A stretch of DNA of 64,000 bases, taken from positions 92,023,583-92,087,582 of the forward strand of contig CM076193.1 of the NCBI GenBank assembly GCA_038277395.1, read 5' to 3'. The translations under genes were made by a program, and so were the position numbers. The stretch's first letter is position 1, and each line of letters opens with the position of its first letter. Source of the stretch: Dryocosmus kuriphilus. Taxonomy: Eukaryota; Arthropoda; Insecta; Hymenoptera; Cynipidae. The notes beneath the pieces were generated by a model that did no database searches, was not told the origin of the DNA, and saw only the letters and a program-made list of their open reading frames with translations. Positions 10,630-21,087 of the stretch are shown in pieces.

Positions 10630-10672
10630 GTAATAGAAAGAAAGCGTTCTTTGTAACAGAAATAAGGGAATC

Positions 10673-11044
10673 ATGGAGGGAAACTGGGAAGCCAAAATGG
10701 AAGAGGCAATAGCATTTTTGGAAGGGAAAATCGGGGAAGACCAAAACGGACTCCAATGTCGGTTTTGTAAAAAATTAATACCTAGAATTATTTCCGCAAT
10801 TCACGACTCTTTCTGTAATAAGAGACCTTACAGACTAGAAAATAACATCACAACTCCAGACCCCGAAAGACAGACTTACATACAGGGAAACTGGGAATTC
10901 ATAAATAAAAACATACAAAAGTTACTCAGTATCGAAATAATTGAGGTCAATCTTAGAGGAGCAACGGACAATGAATGCGAAATAGAACTGGACATCGATA
11001 AAAAAACCATAACAGAACTGGATAGGGAATTTGAATCTAATTAA
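10673..11044 (+). CDS. Post-pol ORF 1 with C2HC finger, unknown function
   Basis: A 123-codon intact frame begins 43 bp after the pol stop. Residues ~29-48 contain C-X2-C-X12-H-X4-C (CRFCKKLIPRIISAIHDSFC), a compact zinc-finger-like motif. A GNWE string occurs twice (about residues 3 and 72), and the C-terminal third is acidic. I do not recognise the family. Position after pol, in the place of env or accessory genes of errantivirus-like elements, suggests an element-encoded accessory protein, perhaps nucleic-acid binding. There is no signal peptide or membrane segment, so it is not envelope-like. It shares the finger spacing pattern with the next ORF, which hints at duplication. Confidence 0.6.
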   Translation: MEGNWEAKMEEAIAFLEGKIGEDQNGLQCRFCKKLIPRIISAIHDSFCNKRPYRLENNITTPDPERQTYIQGNWEFINKNIQKLLSIEIIEVNLRGATDNECEIELDIDKKTITELDREFESN

Positions 11045-11236
11045 ATGAAATCAAAGGTTAAAGTAAAGCACACAATAAATGTAAATTTAATAATGTTAAT
11101 TGGCACATAGGCAATATAAGATATATGGTTTCATGTAACTCAAGCACACTTCATACTCCAAAACAAAATGACAACTCGATATACAAATTTAAGTCAGAGG
11201 AAAATTTTTTTTCTTCTTCTCTTTTTCCCCAGAGCA

Positions 11237-11803
11237 ATGAAAATCCAGAGATGCCATTACTGCCAAAAGGCAATAGTGGAGAGAACCCTGGAGTACCACC
11301 AACCAAACTGCCAGGCTCTTAACTGGCTAAAACTAAAGAGGGAAGGAGTCCAAGAAAAGGATATTAAATACCACCCCCACCGTCACGTTAGGAGAATGCT
11401 CCAGAAAAAAGCCGCACAGGAGGGAGCGAACGAGAGCGGGGCTGAGAACCTTGACGTGCAGTTCTTTAAGCTCTCTCTTGAATTCACAAAAAGGGCACAT
11501 GATCAATCGCGTGAGTTCAGAAGGGTGTTTGAAGAAAGGACCCTAGAACTAAAAGTCAGGGTAGCGGCAGAAGAGGTGAAGCTGAGTATAAAGTTCGCGG
11601 ACGAAAGAGCGGAGAGTTGGAACAGGGTGCTGGGAACAAGGAGCGGGCAGGAGCGGGAAAGAACGGAGGAAGAGCAGCAAAGAGAGAAGCAAGCAGCGAA
11701 GTAAGCGACAAACTTGGCGGAAGAATTGCGTCAGCTTCACCAGGAAAGGATCAGGGAGCACCGGGAGATGATGAGGGAAGTTAGGAGGAAAAGACTGATT
11801 TGA
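11237..11803 (+). CDS. Post-pol ORF 2, C2HC finger plus coiled coil, likely spliced
   Basis: The ATG at 11237 lies four bases after a strong splice acceptor (long pyrimidine run from ~11204 ending CCCCAG at 11232), so this is probably expressed from a spliced subgenomic RNA. The first residues are MKIQRCHYCQKAIVERTLEY followed by HQPNC: C-X2-C-X12-H-X4-C, similar to the preceding ORF. From about residue 55 on the protein is Arg/Glu/Lys/Gln-rich and heptad-like, a probable long coiled coil. A TAA at 11702-11704 interrupts it, yet the same frame continues with the same composition (LAEELRQLHQERIREH) to TGA at 11801-11803, so the TAA is probably a late lesion or a readthrough site. Function unknown. 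No envelope features. Confidence 0.6.
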
Positions 11804-12512
11804 TAACTGACAGCGGCTGTGGCTGTTACACTATTGATACTTAAAAGTATGTAGCTGCCAGGAACCAGAATTATTGTTGGTCGGCGTTAGGTTCCTTTTG
11901 TTTTACTTTTTCTTTACACATTTTTCTTTTTTCATTGTTTTTATAAATTTGATTTTTGTTTGTACTCGGTGTGCACCCGGGGGGTGTAACGCGGACGCTA
12001 CGAGGCGTGTAATGAGATCTGCGGCCGAGCCCGGACGGAAACCCATGACGGGTCTCGGATGGTCAGTCAGCTGCGAAGCTTACTGCTCGCTCTAGTCAGT
12101 CTCCTGTTAGCGCTCTGGTCGGATGGTCTTGTCTTCTGAATCGTCGCCAGTATCGATGCGTTATTGTTGTATTTGAAATTCGCCAACTTTATTGTTTGAA
12201 ATTCGCCAGCATTGTGGTTTGAGATTTGCGAACGTTATTATTTGGAATTCACCTATATTGTTATTGGGAATTTGGCATGATTGTCGCGTTTGGAATTTGA
12301 CAAGATGTCTCTTTGATTGAAAACGACCCTTATTGGAAATTATCTGTCGCCGTCATCAAACGACATAAAACTGACCATCGACTTAAGTAAGTTTATTAAA
12401 CGCAAATTTTGTATAAAGCTGTGTTTTGTTATGTCTCAACCTATCTCTCGGCTCCCAAATCCTAAACCTCCCTCCTTGATTTAGCAATTCGGGGTGGTGA
12501 AAAATTTACTCA
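11796..12512 (+). repeat. Probable 3' LTR of the gypsy-like element
   Basis: A purine tract (AGGAGGAAAAG, 11783-11793) directly precedes TGATTTGATAACTGACAG, the arrangement expected of a polypurine tract and LTR start. The following ~700 bp are of distinct composition with a G+C-rich middle and four degenerate copies of TTTGAAATTCGCCAAC-like text at 12170-12300. I have no second LTR to align, so both ends are guesses; the proposed end at ...TTACTCA (12512) is only one possibility. Confidence 0.4.
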
Positions 12513-12589
12513 TTTGTGAGCAACGACTTTCTAATTGATAGTTCTTGGCGCGTGCAAGGTTTCGGCGCATGCTAGGTAATATGCACTGA

Positions 12590-12590
<1 letters not shown>

Positions 12591-12624
<34 letters not shown>

Positions 12625-12625
12625 G
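12591..12625. repeat. (TA)n microsatellite
   Basis: Short TA run closing the LTR-proximal region. Confidence 0.9.
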
Positions 12626-13345
12626 GTTTATTAGTGGCGCGAAAAGTATTATCTGTAAGACTTCGACACGCGCTGGACGATGAGTTCTAATCTGGTTCAC
12701 CTTCCAGCATTACTTGCACGCTGATTAATATAATTTGAGAAACTGATTGGAACGCGACATATCGTCGGTTTATTAAGAGTCGCACGACGTGGCAGATTTT
12801 AGATCGTGATAAAAATAATATTATTGTTTAGAATATTTTTATATAATTCTACTTATTAAATGCTTAAGTCCAAAATATTAGAAAATACGTGCCCTTCTTT
12901 TGTATTCAAAATCCGAAATTTGTGAAAGAATGAGGGAATGTTTTTTTTAATTTGCGATGAGTCGTCATTTGCTGAATCGCCTATAGTGAAACTGCCCAAA
13001 AAAATATTGTGAAGATTTTAAAAAGAAAATTTTCATTCTTAACAACAACCACAAGCGTGATAAACGTCGACATCATTTATAAGTCAAAAAAAAAGTGTTA
13101 GGACAAAATTGTGAATTATCGACGGTTGGTGCGGAGAGCCGTATTTTTGTTTTTAAATTATGTTTCTTTCAACAAAACTTGGAAATTTCTTGTATCGCAC
13201 CACGTACGATCTAAAATTGTTTGCTTTTCGGACGGCATTTAATTTAATTTATTTTGTCGATTAAATAAAGCACGATTTCCAGAGGAATGCAGATATTACA
13301 ACAGATCAGCAAAGCCCTCTCTAGGTATCAAAATAACCTGTCTTC
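12626..13345. other. A+T-rich spacer, nothing recognised
   Basis: No frame of interest, no tandem or inverted structure that I could support. Confidence 0.35.
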
Positions 13346-13815
13346 CGTAACACAATTTTTTTTTCTTCCGAATTAGCATTTCTTATCATTCGTGTTTATT
13401 GTCATCGTTTCCATATCACCTGATTTATATTTTTTCTCATTGGTAATTCCACTTATTTGAATTTTTTCCGAAACACTATTTGTCTTAATCTTTTTTTCGA
13501 ATTATTATTTAACCTCACTTACAATTCCTCACATTTCCATTTTTGTAACTTGAATTTTTCGAAATCAACATTTTCGCTTATTTTAGTTTTTCGGAATTAT
13601 CATTTTCTCTAATTTGAATATCTCCAAATCACCATTTTCCATACTTTCTGTTCCTTCGATTTTTTTTTGGAATAATTGTAATTTTTTAAATTGATGATTT
13701 TTTATATATTTCATTTACACAATTATTACTTAATCTGATCCTTATTTTGTCGAGTTAAAATTTTCCTTCATTTTTAATGTTTTGAATTTTCATTCTACCG
13801 AATTAAATTTTTTCC
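13346..13815. repeat. Degenerate short-period repeat (TTCCGAATTATCATTTTC-like)
   Basis: Phrases such as TCCGAATTAGCATTTCTTA, TTTTTCCGAAACACTATTTG, TTTTTCGAATTATTATTTAA, TTTTTCGAAATCAACATTTT and TTTTTCGGAATTATCATTTT recur at irregular 35-70 bp spacing, alternating with ACTTGAATTT. This looks like an old minisatellite that has decayed. Confidence 0.55.
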
Positions 13816-14402
13816 GGAAATACATACCAAGTGATGGGCCGTAAAATTCTGTGCTTATAAGAATTTGGTTGCCCTCTCTTAATTGTAAGACGTGATTAGC
13901 AGCCGCATTTGAAGATATTTATTTTCGCGTCGTATTAAACGCGTTACGTTTGGAAGTTAGAAAGAGAGCGCACGATATCCCTCGTTCAGCATTCCCCCAC
14001 TCCCGGACAAAAAGCTCACTGCAGGAGCTTGAGGAGGGAGAATACAAAATGAATATTTGATAATGGAGCTAAGCGTATTAATGAGATACATAATTCTTCT
14101 ACACAATTCTCATAATTCTCTTCTTCTTTCAGTTCTTACATATAAATAATCGCATATTTTGAATATGTTTCTTTCACCATATTACGAATTTATGTGACAT
14201 TTTTCGCAAAAAAAAGTTACTTCATATTTAGTCTTAACTTTTTAATATCACTTTAATTTCTCTAATTTTTTCTTTATCGGGATACATAACATTATTATTT
14301 TATGCTCGACCTAGTAATCAATAAAGAAATAAAATTTTGTACAACAATCAATCGGGCACCCTCATTAACATTGAAGAAACTTCTGATAAATCAATGATCT
14401 TT
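13816..14402. other. Unassigned spacer
   Basis: Mixed then A+T-rich DNA; a TCCCGGACAAAAAGCTCACT segment is the only G+C-richer patch. Nothing recognisable. Confidence 0.35.
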
Positions 14403-14403
14403 G

Positions 14404-14454
14404 CCCCCCCCCCCCCTCTCTCTCTCTCTCTGTGGGTGGGGGTGTGTGTGTGTG
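14404..14454. repeat. Compound poly-C / (CT)n / (GT)n tract
   Basis: A C14 run is followed directly by a CT run and a GT run. Simple sequence. Confidence 0.95.
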
Positions 14455-15212
14455 TTAAGCTGTAACTTTTTTATTTTTCGGTCGATTTTTTTCGGACATG
14501 CCTCAAGTTTATTTTAACATGTGTGGAAGAGAATAATAATGTGTGTCTTACCGGTTATATTATTTTTAAATCGATTTTTATATTTTTCAAAAAATTTTGT
14601 TTATTTTTTATTGATGTTAGAGTCAATATTTTATTTACATTAATAATGCATTAGAACCGCAATGAAATTTTCTACAACTAAAGAAAAATATTTTTCTATA
14701 GCTATATTACATTTTTAGTTATTCATAAAAAGGTAATTTTTTTAAAATAAAAGATATTGTAACGATATTTAGTTTGGTAATATATAATGTATCTATCATT
14801 TATCAAAAATTTGATTTAGTTAGTTCATTATTTTCAACAACAAAATTATTTCGTAAAAAAAAATCGTGCTCTTTTCTTTCGACGGTAAGTGATGTAAAAT
14901 TAATTGAATCGTTTTGAAATTTTGTGGAGAAGAAAAGTTTACATACCCGAGAGGCTATATATTTTTTGAGGTAGTATGTCTATTGATAAATTTTAAAGAT
15001 AATTAAGGTTATATTTTTCTTTTAATTTTTATTTCTCGAGAATGACTTTGTGTATTGACTTGAAATTTACATTAAATTTATTTCATGATACAGTCAACGC
15101 TTGTATGAAATTGTATCAATATCCTGTCATTAATTTTAGAGAGATTCAATTTACTAATTTTCTTTTTTTTCTGTTTTTTAAGGTTGCGTAGAAATTAATT
15201 AAGATTGTTATA
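14455..15212. other. A+T-rich spacer, nothing recognised
   Basis: No genes or repeats supported. Long T- and A-runs only. Confidence 0.35.
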
Positions 15213-15300
15213 CGAGGCGTGTCCGAAAAGTATCCGACCTTCGTTCATATTTTCGCGCCAGAGCGCTCCAGCGGCCTCTGTGGGGTATGAGCGTAATCAA
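15213..15300 (+). mobile_element. Orphan mariner-like terminal fragment
   Basis: ACGAGGCGTGTCCGAAAAGT at 15213 followed by ATCCGACCTTCG is the sequence style of mariner inverted repeats (compare CGAGGTGTGTTCAAAAAGTA at 44250 in this window). No matching inverted end or transposase follows, so only one end survives. Confidence 0.55.
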
Positions 15301-15449
15301 CTCTCTACGACTTGAAGCATATGCATATGTATTTTATTTTAGTTATCATTAGCTAATGTTTATTATTTGTACATCATTTTGAAACAAATTAGCACTCATT
15401 ACACTTCGCAATACTCTAAGGGATGCATAATGGATATTATCTTCATGCG

Positions 15450-15468
15450 GGGGAACCTCCTCCCCTAC

Positions 15469-15502
<34 letters not shown>

Positions 15503-15640
15503 GGTGTGTGTAAACTCCAGATTCACCTACAAACTCATAATGTGAGCATCAGTATATCCGCGCGCCAAAAGATATACACATCCCCCCCCCCCCCCCCCTA
15601 TACATGCAAGCACGCATGCACGTACGTACACACATGCACA
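15450..15640. repeat. (GT)n, poly-C and GC-alternating simple repeats
   Basis: TGTGTG runs near 15472-15510, a run of about 18 C near 15582-15598, then alternating CATGCACGTACGTACACACA. Purine/pyrimidine alternation could favour non-B DNA. Confidence 0.9.
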
Positions 15641-15703
15641 CCCTAGTGGATATGCGCTTTATATAACGATATATACGTACAGATGTGGTATAACCTAGCT
15701 TAT

Positions 15704-16606
15704 GGGGTTACCCCTAGTTGTAATTTTAAAAAAATCGATTTTTTCTTTTTTATATTTTCTTGAAGTACGTCATTCTGAAAATGCATCCTATAAGTTTTAA
15801 GTTGATCCAGCAAAAATTGACTGAGATATATGACCTTGAAGGATATGTGCGTTAGATCGTTTCAGTCGAATAAATAAATAAATAAATAAATTCCTGCTCG
15901 AATTTCTCTGTCAGAAAACCGCGCGGCAAAGAATACTCGCGAAGGAAAATTGCTTCGCAGACAAAATCAAATTTATTTTTTGGAATCGGCAACTTCAGCA
16001 GAAGGTCTACTTTATGGGCCTGGAATAGACGATTCAATGTAAGTAACTTCAAAAACTTTAAACGCGTTTTTCTCAAAATGACGTTTCTCAAGTCGGTGAC
16101 ACAAATTACTCGAAAACTACTGAACCGATTTTATTCAAACTTTGTAGGCTTTTTTAACATATAAAAATCTAGTCTTTAATCGATGATTTTTTTTTAAACA
16201 AATAGTCTTTTTTTACATAGCCAAAAAACAATCGCTTTTTGCAGTAAAAATTGAACTCTTGACTTTGATCGGTCGCCATTTCGTTCCAGATTTTTTCTTC
16301 TTCTTATGCTTCGATTAAAGACTAGATAATCTTATAATTGAACTAAATCCGTATCATTTTTGTATTTCGGATCATCCAGACTTGCGAAAAACGTGTCACC
16401 GCAAACCGGTTTTTCCAAGCGAAGTCCTGCGCTATAACCTTCTATTTGCAAAATAATAGATATTTTTTATTGAAAATTAACGAAAATTACTATTAAAGTA
16501 TGCAATTTAACATAATAAATAATTTTTTCAAAAAAGTTTAGCGGTTTCCTTGCAAAAAATTCTTTAAAAAGACCTATTTTTTCAAGGTACAACTAGGGGT
16601 AACCCC
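15704..16606. mobile_element. 903-bp TIR element, TTAT flanks
   Basis: GGGGTTACCCCTAGTTGTA at 15704 is inverted at the right end (TACAACTAGGGGTAACCCC, ending 16606), with one central mismatch. TTAT sits outside both ends (15700-15703, 16607-16610), a possible 4-bp target duplication. The interior is noncoding; the only notable frame (minus, 15852-16091) has no recognisable domain. The superfamily is uncertain: a 4-bp TTAT site resembles piggyBac-like or Chapaev-like integration, but the end sequence does not match what I remember of either. Confidence 0.75.
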
Positions 16607-16738
16607 TTATGCCGCTTTTCCACTATCCATATTCTCAACTTTCAAAAGCCAATATCTCAGAAACTGTCCATTTACGAACCTTGGTGCCATTGGGATTTTT
16701 GTTCCACACGATAAAAATAACCTATCCCCAAAGTTTTA

Positions 16739-19020
16739 TTAACATCGACCGAACGGAATTTTCCATAAGGTTTGTGCGAGGTCCTTTCTGCTTGATCTAA
16801 TTATGAATCCTAATGTGCATATCGCATGTATTAATATTGATTCAATATGAAGTTTAAATCTAAGATGAGAGCTAAACGGTACTCCAAGATCCTTTATAGA
16901 CTGAACTCTAGTAATTATCTTATCTTTGATTATGTACTCGAAATGGATGTAGTCCTGACATTTTGAATACGTGGTTATTTTACATTTATCTGGGCTTATT
17001 AGTAATTCGTTATCTTTAAACCAATTGTAAAATATACACAATTTCTGTTCTAACCGAATACAATCCTTTATGCATATGATCTTGCTATATACTTTCGTGT
17101 CATCCGCGTTTATCAGGATTGGTGAAATCAGACTTGTCTCCAAATCGAATACAGAAACAATGTAAAGTACTGGGCCAAGATTGGAGCCTTGTGGAACCCC
17201 TCAAGTTGCGGTGAATGGTATTGTTGAATAGCCAGCATACTGTACTACGTGTTTCCTGTTCTTGAGGAAAGATTCAACAATTCGAACCACATTTTCTGGA
17301 ATATCTGTATTTTGCAATTTGTTAATTAATAGTTTGTGGCTGAGTTTATCAAAAGCTGTGGAGAAATCTATATAAATTACGTCTACTTGATAACGTTCAG
17401 CTAACGTTTCTGCAGTAAATTGGGTGAAAGAACTTAGATTCGTTAATGTTTATTTCTTGGGCACGAAGCCATGCTGTTCTGAATTTAATCTAGGTTGAAG
17501 CGAAGTCATTATGCCTTTGACAATGCATATCTCGAAAACCTTAGAAAAAATACAGATCAAAGAGATGGGCTTGTAATTTAAAATGCTTGATTTTGAACCT
17601 TGCTTAAAAACTGGACATACTCTAGCTACCTTCCAAATCTTAGGGAATATGCAAGTCGTTAACGCTAGATTGTATATTAAGGTTAACGGAGTAGCGAATA
17701 GCGAAACGAATTTTTTTACAAGGAAGCTTGGGATATTGTCAGTATCTGCTGTGAGCTTATTTGGCATTCCATTGAGTATCCTTATCACTTCGTCTTCTAA
17801 AATATATAACTTTTAGCCCAAAAATTGATTTGGTCCTCTCACTTCGTTTCTGTCCTCTACACTTTCATCATTCCGAGTATAAACGTTGCAAAAATAACTT
17901 GGAAACGCATTCACATATTCCTGGGGATCCACATTCTCTCTACCTTGAAATTATAAAATTCCCGGTATTCTGGATCCACCTTACAATTTATCCATTAAGT
18001 TCTAGAATCGAGTTGTTTCTGATTTAAGCTTGTCCTCAGTATCCTGACAATGCTTTATATGATCCCTTACAGTTAAATCCTTAACTTTATTTCTAAGTCT
18101 TTCAAAGCTACTTTCAGCTTCTAAGTCCCCTAGTCTTTTCTTTTTTAATCTTATTTTATCTTTCGATTTTATACAGTTAATTAATTCCAGAGAATACCAA
18201 TGTGGATATCGCACTTGTATAAACGATTCCAGTTTACATTTGAAATATCAGCATATACCTGAGAGTAATCTCCATCTAATTTAAACTTATATCTTCTCTA
18301 TATTTTGTTTAGCGAGAACTGTGCAGTTAGATCTACTTTGTGGCATTATTATATGTATCGAGAACGAAGGGTGGTAACTATCCTCCTTAAACATGGGAAG
18401 TATCGCTTGTTCAATTTAACAATTTACATTAGTAAATATTAAATCTAAGCATTGATGCGTATTACTTTTTATGTCGTTATATTGTTTTAGGTTAAGGCTA
18501 CGTGTCAAGAAATCGTGTTCTTTCGATCTCTCGTCGTGTATAAGGCCTTTATTGTAATCTAGGAAATTTTTTACGTTAAAATCCCCAGCTTGCAGTTCAT
18601 TCTCAGCTTCCTACAAACAATAGAGATTTGATACGGAATTTGCAATATCTTTAAACTCATTTAGACTTAAATGTGGTGGAATGTATATTAGAATAAAAAC
18701 AATTATCTTAAAATTAATGATGACTTTAGCACATACTGCATTTATCGTTGGAATATATTCCAGCATTTGTTCAATATTTAATTCGCAGGCTTTAAAACGA
18801 TTGTTTACCACTATTAAGACACTCCCTCCGATATTCCCTTTTCGATCATTTCTAAAAGTATTATAAAAATTGGAGTTAAATAGTTCAGAAGAGTTAATAT
18901 TGCTACGTAAACGCGTTGCAGTTATTAAAAAAATATCGTACTCACGTAAGTCTGCGAATAATTTCACATTACCAGTTTTAGTGTTGAGACCCCTGTGATT
19001 TTGATAATAAAAGTTTAATT
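16739..19020 (-). pseudogene. LINE ORF2 endonuclease-reverse transcriptase remnant
   Basis: All conserved pieces lie in one minus-strand frame, broken by several in-frame stops rather than frameshifts. Endonuclease at about 19018-18600: YYQNHRGLNTKTGN, DIFLITATRL, FRNDRKGNIGGSVL. Linker near 18210: YPHWYSLELINCIK. RT at 17790-16780: DNIPSFLVKKF, WKVARVCPVFKQG, NYKPISLI, VDVIYIDFSTAFDKLSHKLL, GVPQGSNLGPVLY and the catalytic box NADDTKVY, where the usual Y/F of [FY]ADD is replaced by N. Stops occur for example at 17450 and just before GVPQGS. The jockey/CR1 style of these motifs is clear; a finer clade is not. The protein is dead. Confidence 0.85.
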
Positions 19021-19197
19021 CCCGTTGGCAGCCTGACTATGTTGCTTTTCTATGTAATTGATAATTCGTGGAACACCATTCCTGTAACCTATTTTGATAT
19101 TCTTCTCTCCTTTCTCCTTCCGATCCACGAGTGATTGAATCAACTTTGAGATCTCCTGCTTCTGAATTGGAGTTCGATCCGGTGCAAGGCGAATATT

Positions 19198-19458
19198 TTA
19201 CATACCTTCTATTTTTTGTTGATCTTTTTTCAACTCTTCATATGCTCTGATTAACTTCCTTGGTATCTCTTCTGTTTGAAATCTTATCTTCATTGGACGT
19301 GGCCTGTCCTGATTCTGTGATAATTTCCCAATCCGATTAATGTAATACCCAGTGATGTCTAATTGCGGCATAATTTTGTGGAAAAGATTATTTATAGTGT
19401 CGTACTCAGTCCTATCCGAATACCTGGTTTTAGCGTGGAATAGCTGTGGGGAATACAT
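19198..19458 (-). pseudogene. LINE ORF1 C-terminal fragment
   Basis: An 86-codon frame upstream of ORF2 on the same strand, in another frame. It reads ITGYYINRIGKLSQ and RPRPMKIRFQTEEIPRKLIR, which matches the C-terminal domain of insect LINE ORF1 RNA-binding proteins ('RIGK...RPI+V.F'). The N-terminal part, including any zinc knuckles, is not visible. Confidence 0.65.
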
Positions 19459-19530
19459 GCCTACCGCTTGAGTAGTACAGAAATAAGTCTACTGGCGGCG
19501 CAGCCACTCTTCGGCCTGGGTTTTACGTTA

Positions 19531-20848
19531 GCTGTCACGGGATAAACATACAAATTAATTTTTTAAATAGTTAATTTATGTTTATTTGTGATTGTGCGTA
19601 ATAAAAATTGAACATTATTAGATATTAATGTTACTAGTATGTAGGTGTAGAACGGTGTTGACTAGCGTTTATTAGATAAATAATATAAAACTAATTTTGC
19701 ATAACTACATGCTTGTCGAAAAATGATTATTTTTTTAAATCCTTCTAGGTGTTGCAGTACCAGAGTCACTGACGGGAATTCTCCTCTGGTTGAAGGCCAG
19801 CTAGAAATCACAGAAAATTTAATATACAAATGGAAGGAAACTGCTCCATACCCGTGTGAAATCGTCATGTTTCATCCTGCTCCCACGCTTGGGCCAGGCC
19901 TGGGCCCCCTGGCTCTAGTTCCTACAATGTAGAGTCGATGGCGTTGAATTATTCTCTTTGCATTCTCCATTATGCAATGCTTAGTTTTTATTTGCAAGTG
20001 TAGCACTTTAAAAATTTACAAAATCTCTAAAAATTATAATTCGTCAGGTCTACTGAAAGAGTAACAGTTTTGTCGTATTTTATTTTTCACTATATGCATG
20101 AATTGAGCGATATACAGCGTCACGAACAGGACCGTTCACACCCGAACTAACCCGATCGTCGAGACGCCATTTTCGGTATTCGGAGCAACGAGCGTCATGT
20201 TATGTTTTTTGTGTATATAATTTGAACAGACTGTTAATCATTTTAGATTGCCTGTCGATACCTCGAATATGTGTGATGAGTGAAGTGCATGGAGACAACA
20301 TGTCGGAGAGTGGATTAGGTTTTTCCTTCTGGATTTTTAACGACAAATTTGATATCTTCCAAGGGAACAAGGACGAAGGCGTCACTCGACATTCTGCCAA
20401 CAGTGTATTTTCAACGATGTCGATAAAAGCGTGCTCAAAATTTCGTTACTCATTGCTACGCACACAAGAGTAACAAAATATTTGATACGAATTTATATCG
20501 GGTTTTGAATTTTTCTCCATGCTTAAGGTGTAAAAATTCTGTGCAGTGATGCCTTGTGTCCTTAGCCTCTCGTACTCGAAATAATATATTGCCAAAGTGC
20601 ACTGTTTTCGCTTATCAATTCATATGACTTATGCACTTCGCTCTTCACAAGCAATAAAAAATGCTTTCGGGTCTCACCTTTCTATTCTATAAGAAAGTCT
20701 TGTGTGACTGTGAATATGATGTGAATATGATGTGGTACGTGGCTACGAACTTGCGTTCAGCCCGACCTCCCATCACTTCACTCGCTGAGATCGCACGCGT
20801 GAGATCTGTAGTGTATAATCGTTGCTGCCTTATCGTGCTCATTGCGTC
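19531..20848. other. Unassigned; short GGGCCAGGCCTGGGCC patch
   Basis: No gene. The dyad-rich GGGCCAGGCCTGGGCCCC near 19890 echoes the G+C-rich block at 22890-23040 (reverse strand GGGCCCAAGCCTGGCAA). Both occur beside ACCCGTGYGGAAAT-like text, so they may be parts of one dispersed repeat or the flanks of the Helitron. Confidence 0.35.
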
Positions 20849-21070
20849 ATGGCTCCGAGATTCAAACTTTCGGAAGAAGAAAAGAGGAATCGATTAACTG
20901 AGCGGACGAGGAAGGATACAATGAAACGAAAGGAGTTATAAAGAAGAAAAGTTATAAATTTAACAGCGGAGCAGCTTGAGACAAAAAATGCATTGCATAG
21001 AAAATAAAAAGAAAAAAAAATACAAAAATTAATGTTAGGATTATATGAAGACGGACAGCAAGTAGATTAT
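20849..21070 (+). pseudogene. Helitron RepHel N-terminal leader fragment
   Basis: From ATG 20849 the reading is MAPRFKLSEEEKRNRLTERT with a charged Arg/Glu-rich continuation, broken by TAA near 20940 and again near 21004. Such repetitive R/E-rich leaders precede the zinc-finger and Rep domains in animal Helitron proteins. Assignment depends on its position just before the helicase. Confidence 0.5.
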
Positions 21071-21087
21071 TTGGATAATGGTGAGTT

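Larger units (their letters stand above)
10310..12512 (+). mobile_element. 3' part of a Ty3/gypsy-like LTR element
   Basis: Order seen: end of pol (integrase C-terminus), two extra ORFs each with a C2HC finger, a purine-rich tract, and a probable 3' LTR. The 5' LTR, gag, protease, RT and most of the integrase are missing, so the copy is truncated at about 10.3 kb. The outer limits are approximate. Confidence 0.65.
16739..19530 (-). mobile_element. Decayed jockey/CR1-like non-LTR retrotransposon
   Basis: The minus strand carries an ORF1 tail, then ORF2 with an AP-type endonuclease and a reverse transcriptase. The 3' end is cut off near 16.75 kb, just after the RT thumb region. It lies between the TTAT-flanked element and an unassigned region. 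5' sequence up to about 19.53 kb may belong to its UTR. Confidence 0.82.

Noticed and set aside
19723..19932. 69-codon frame ending in GPGLGPLALVP
   Set aside because: Driven by the GGGCCAGGCCTGGGCC patch; no domain and no gene context.
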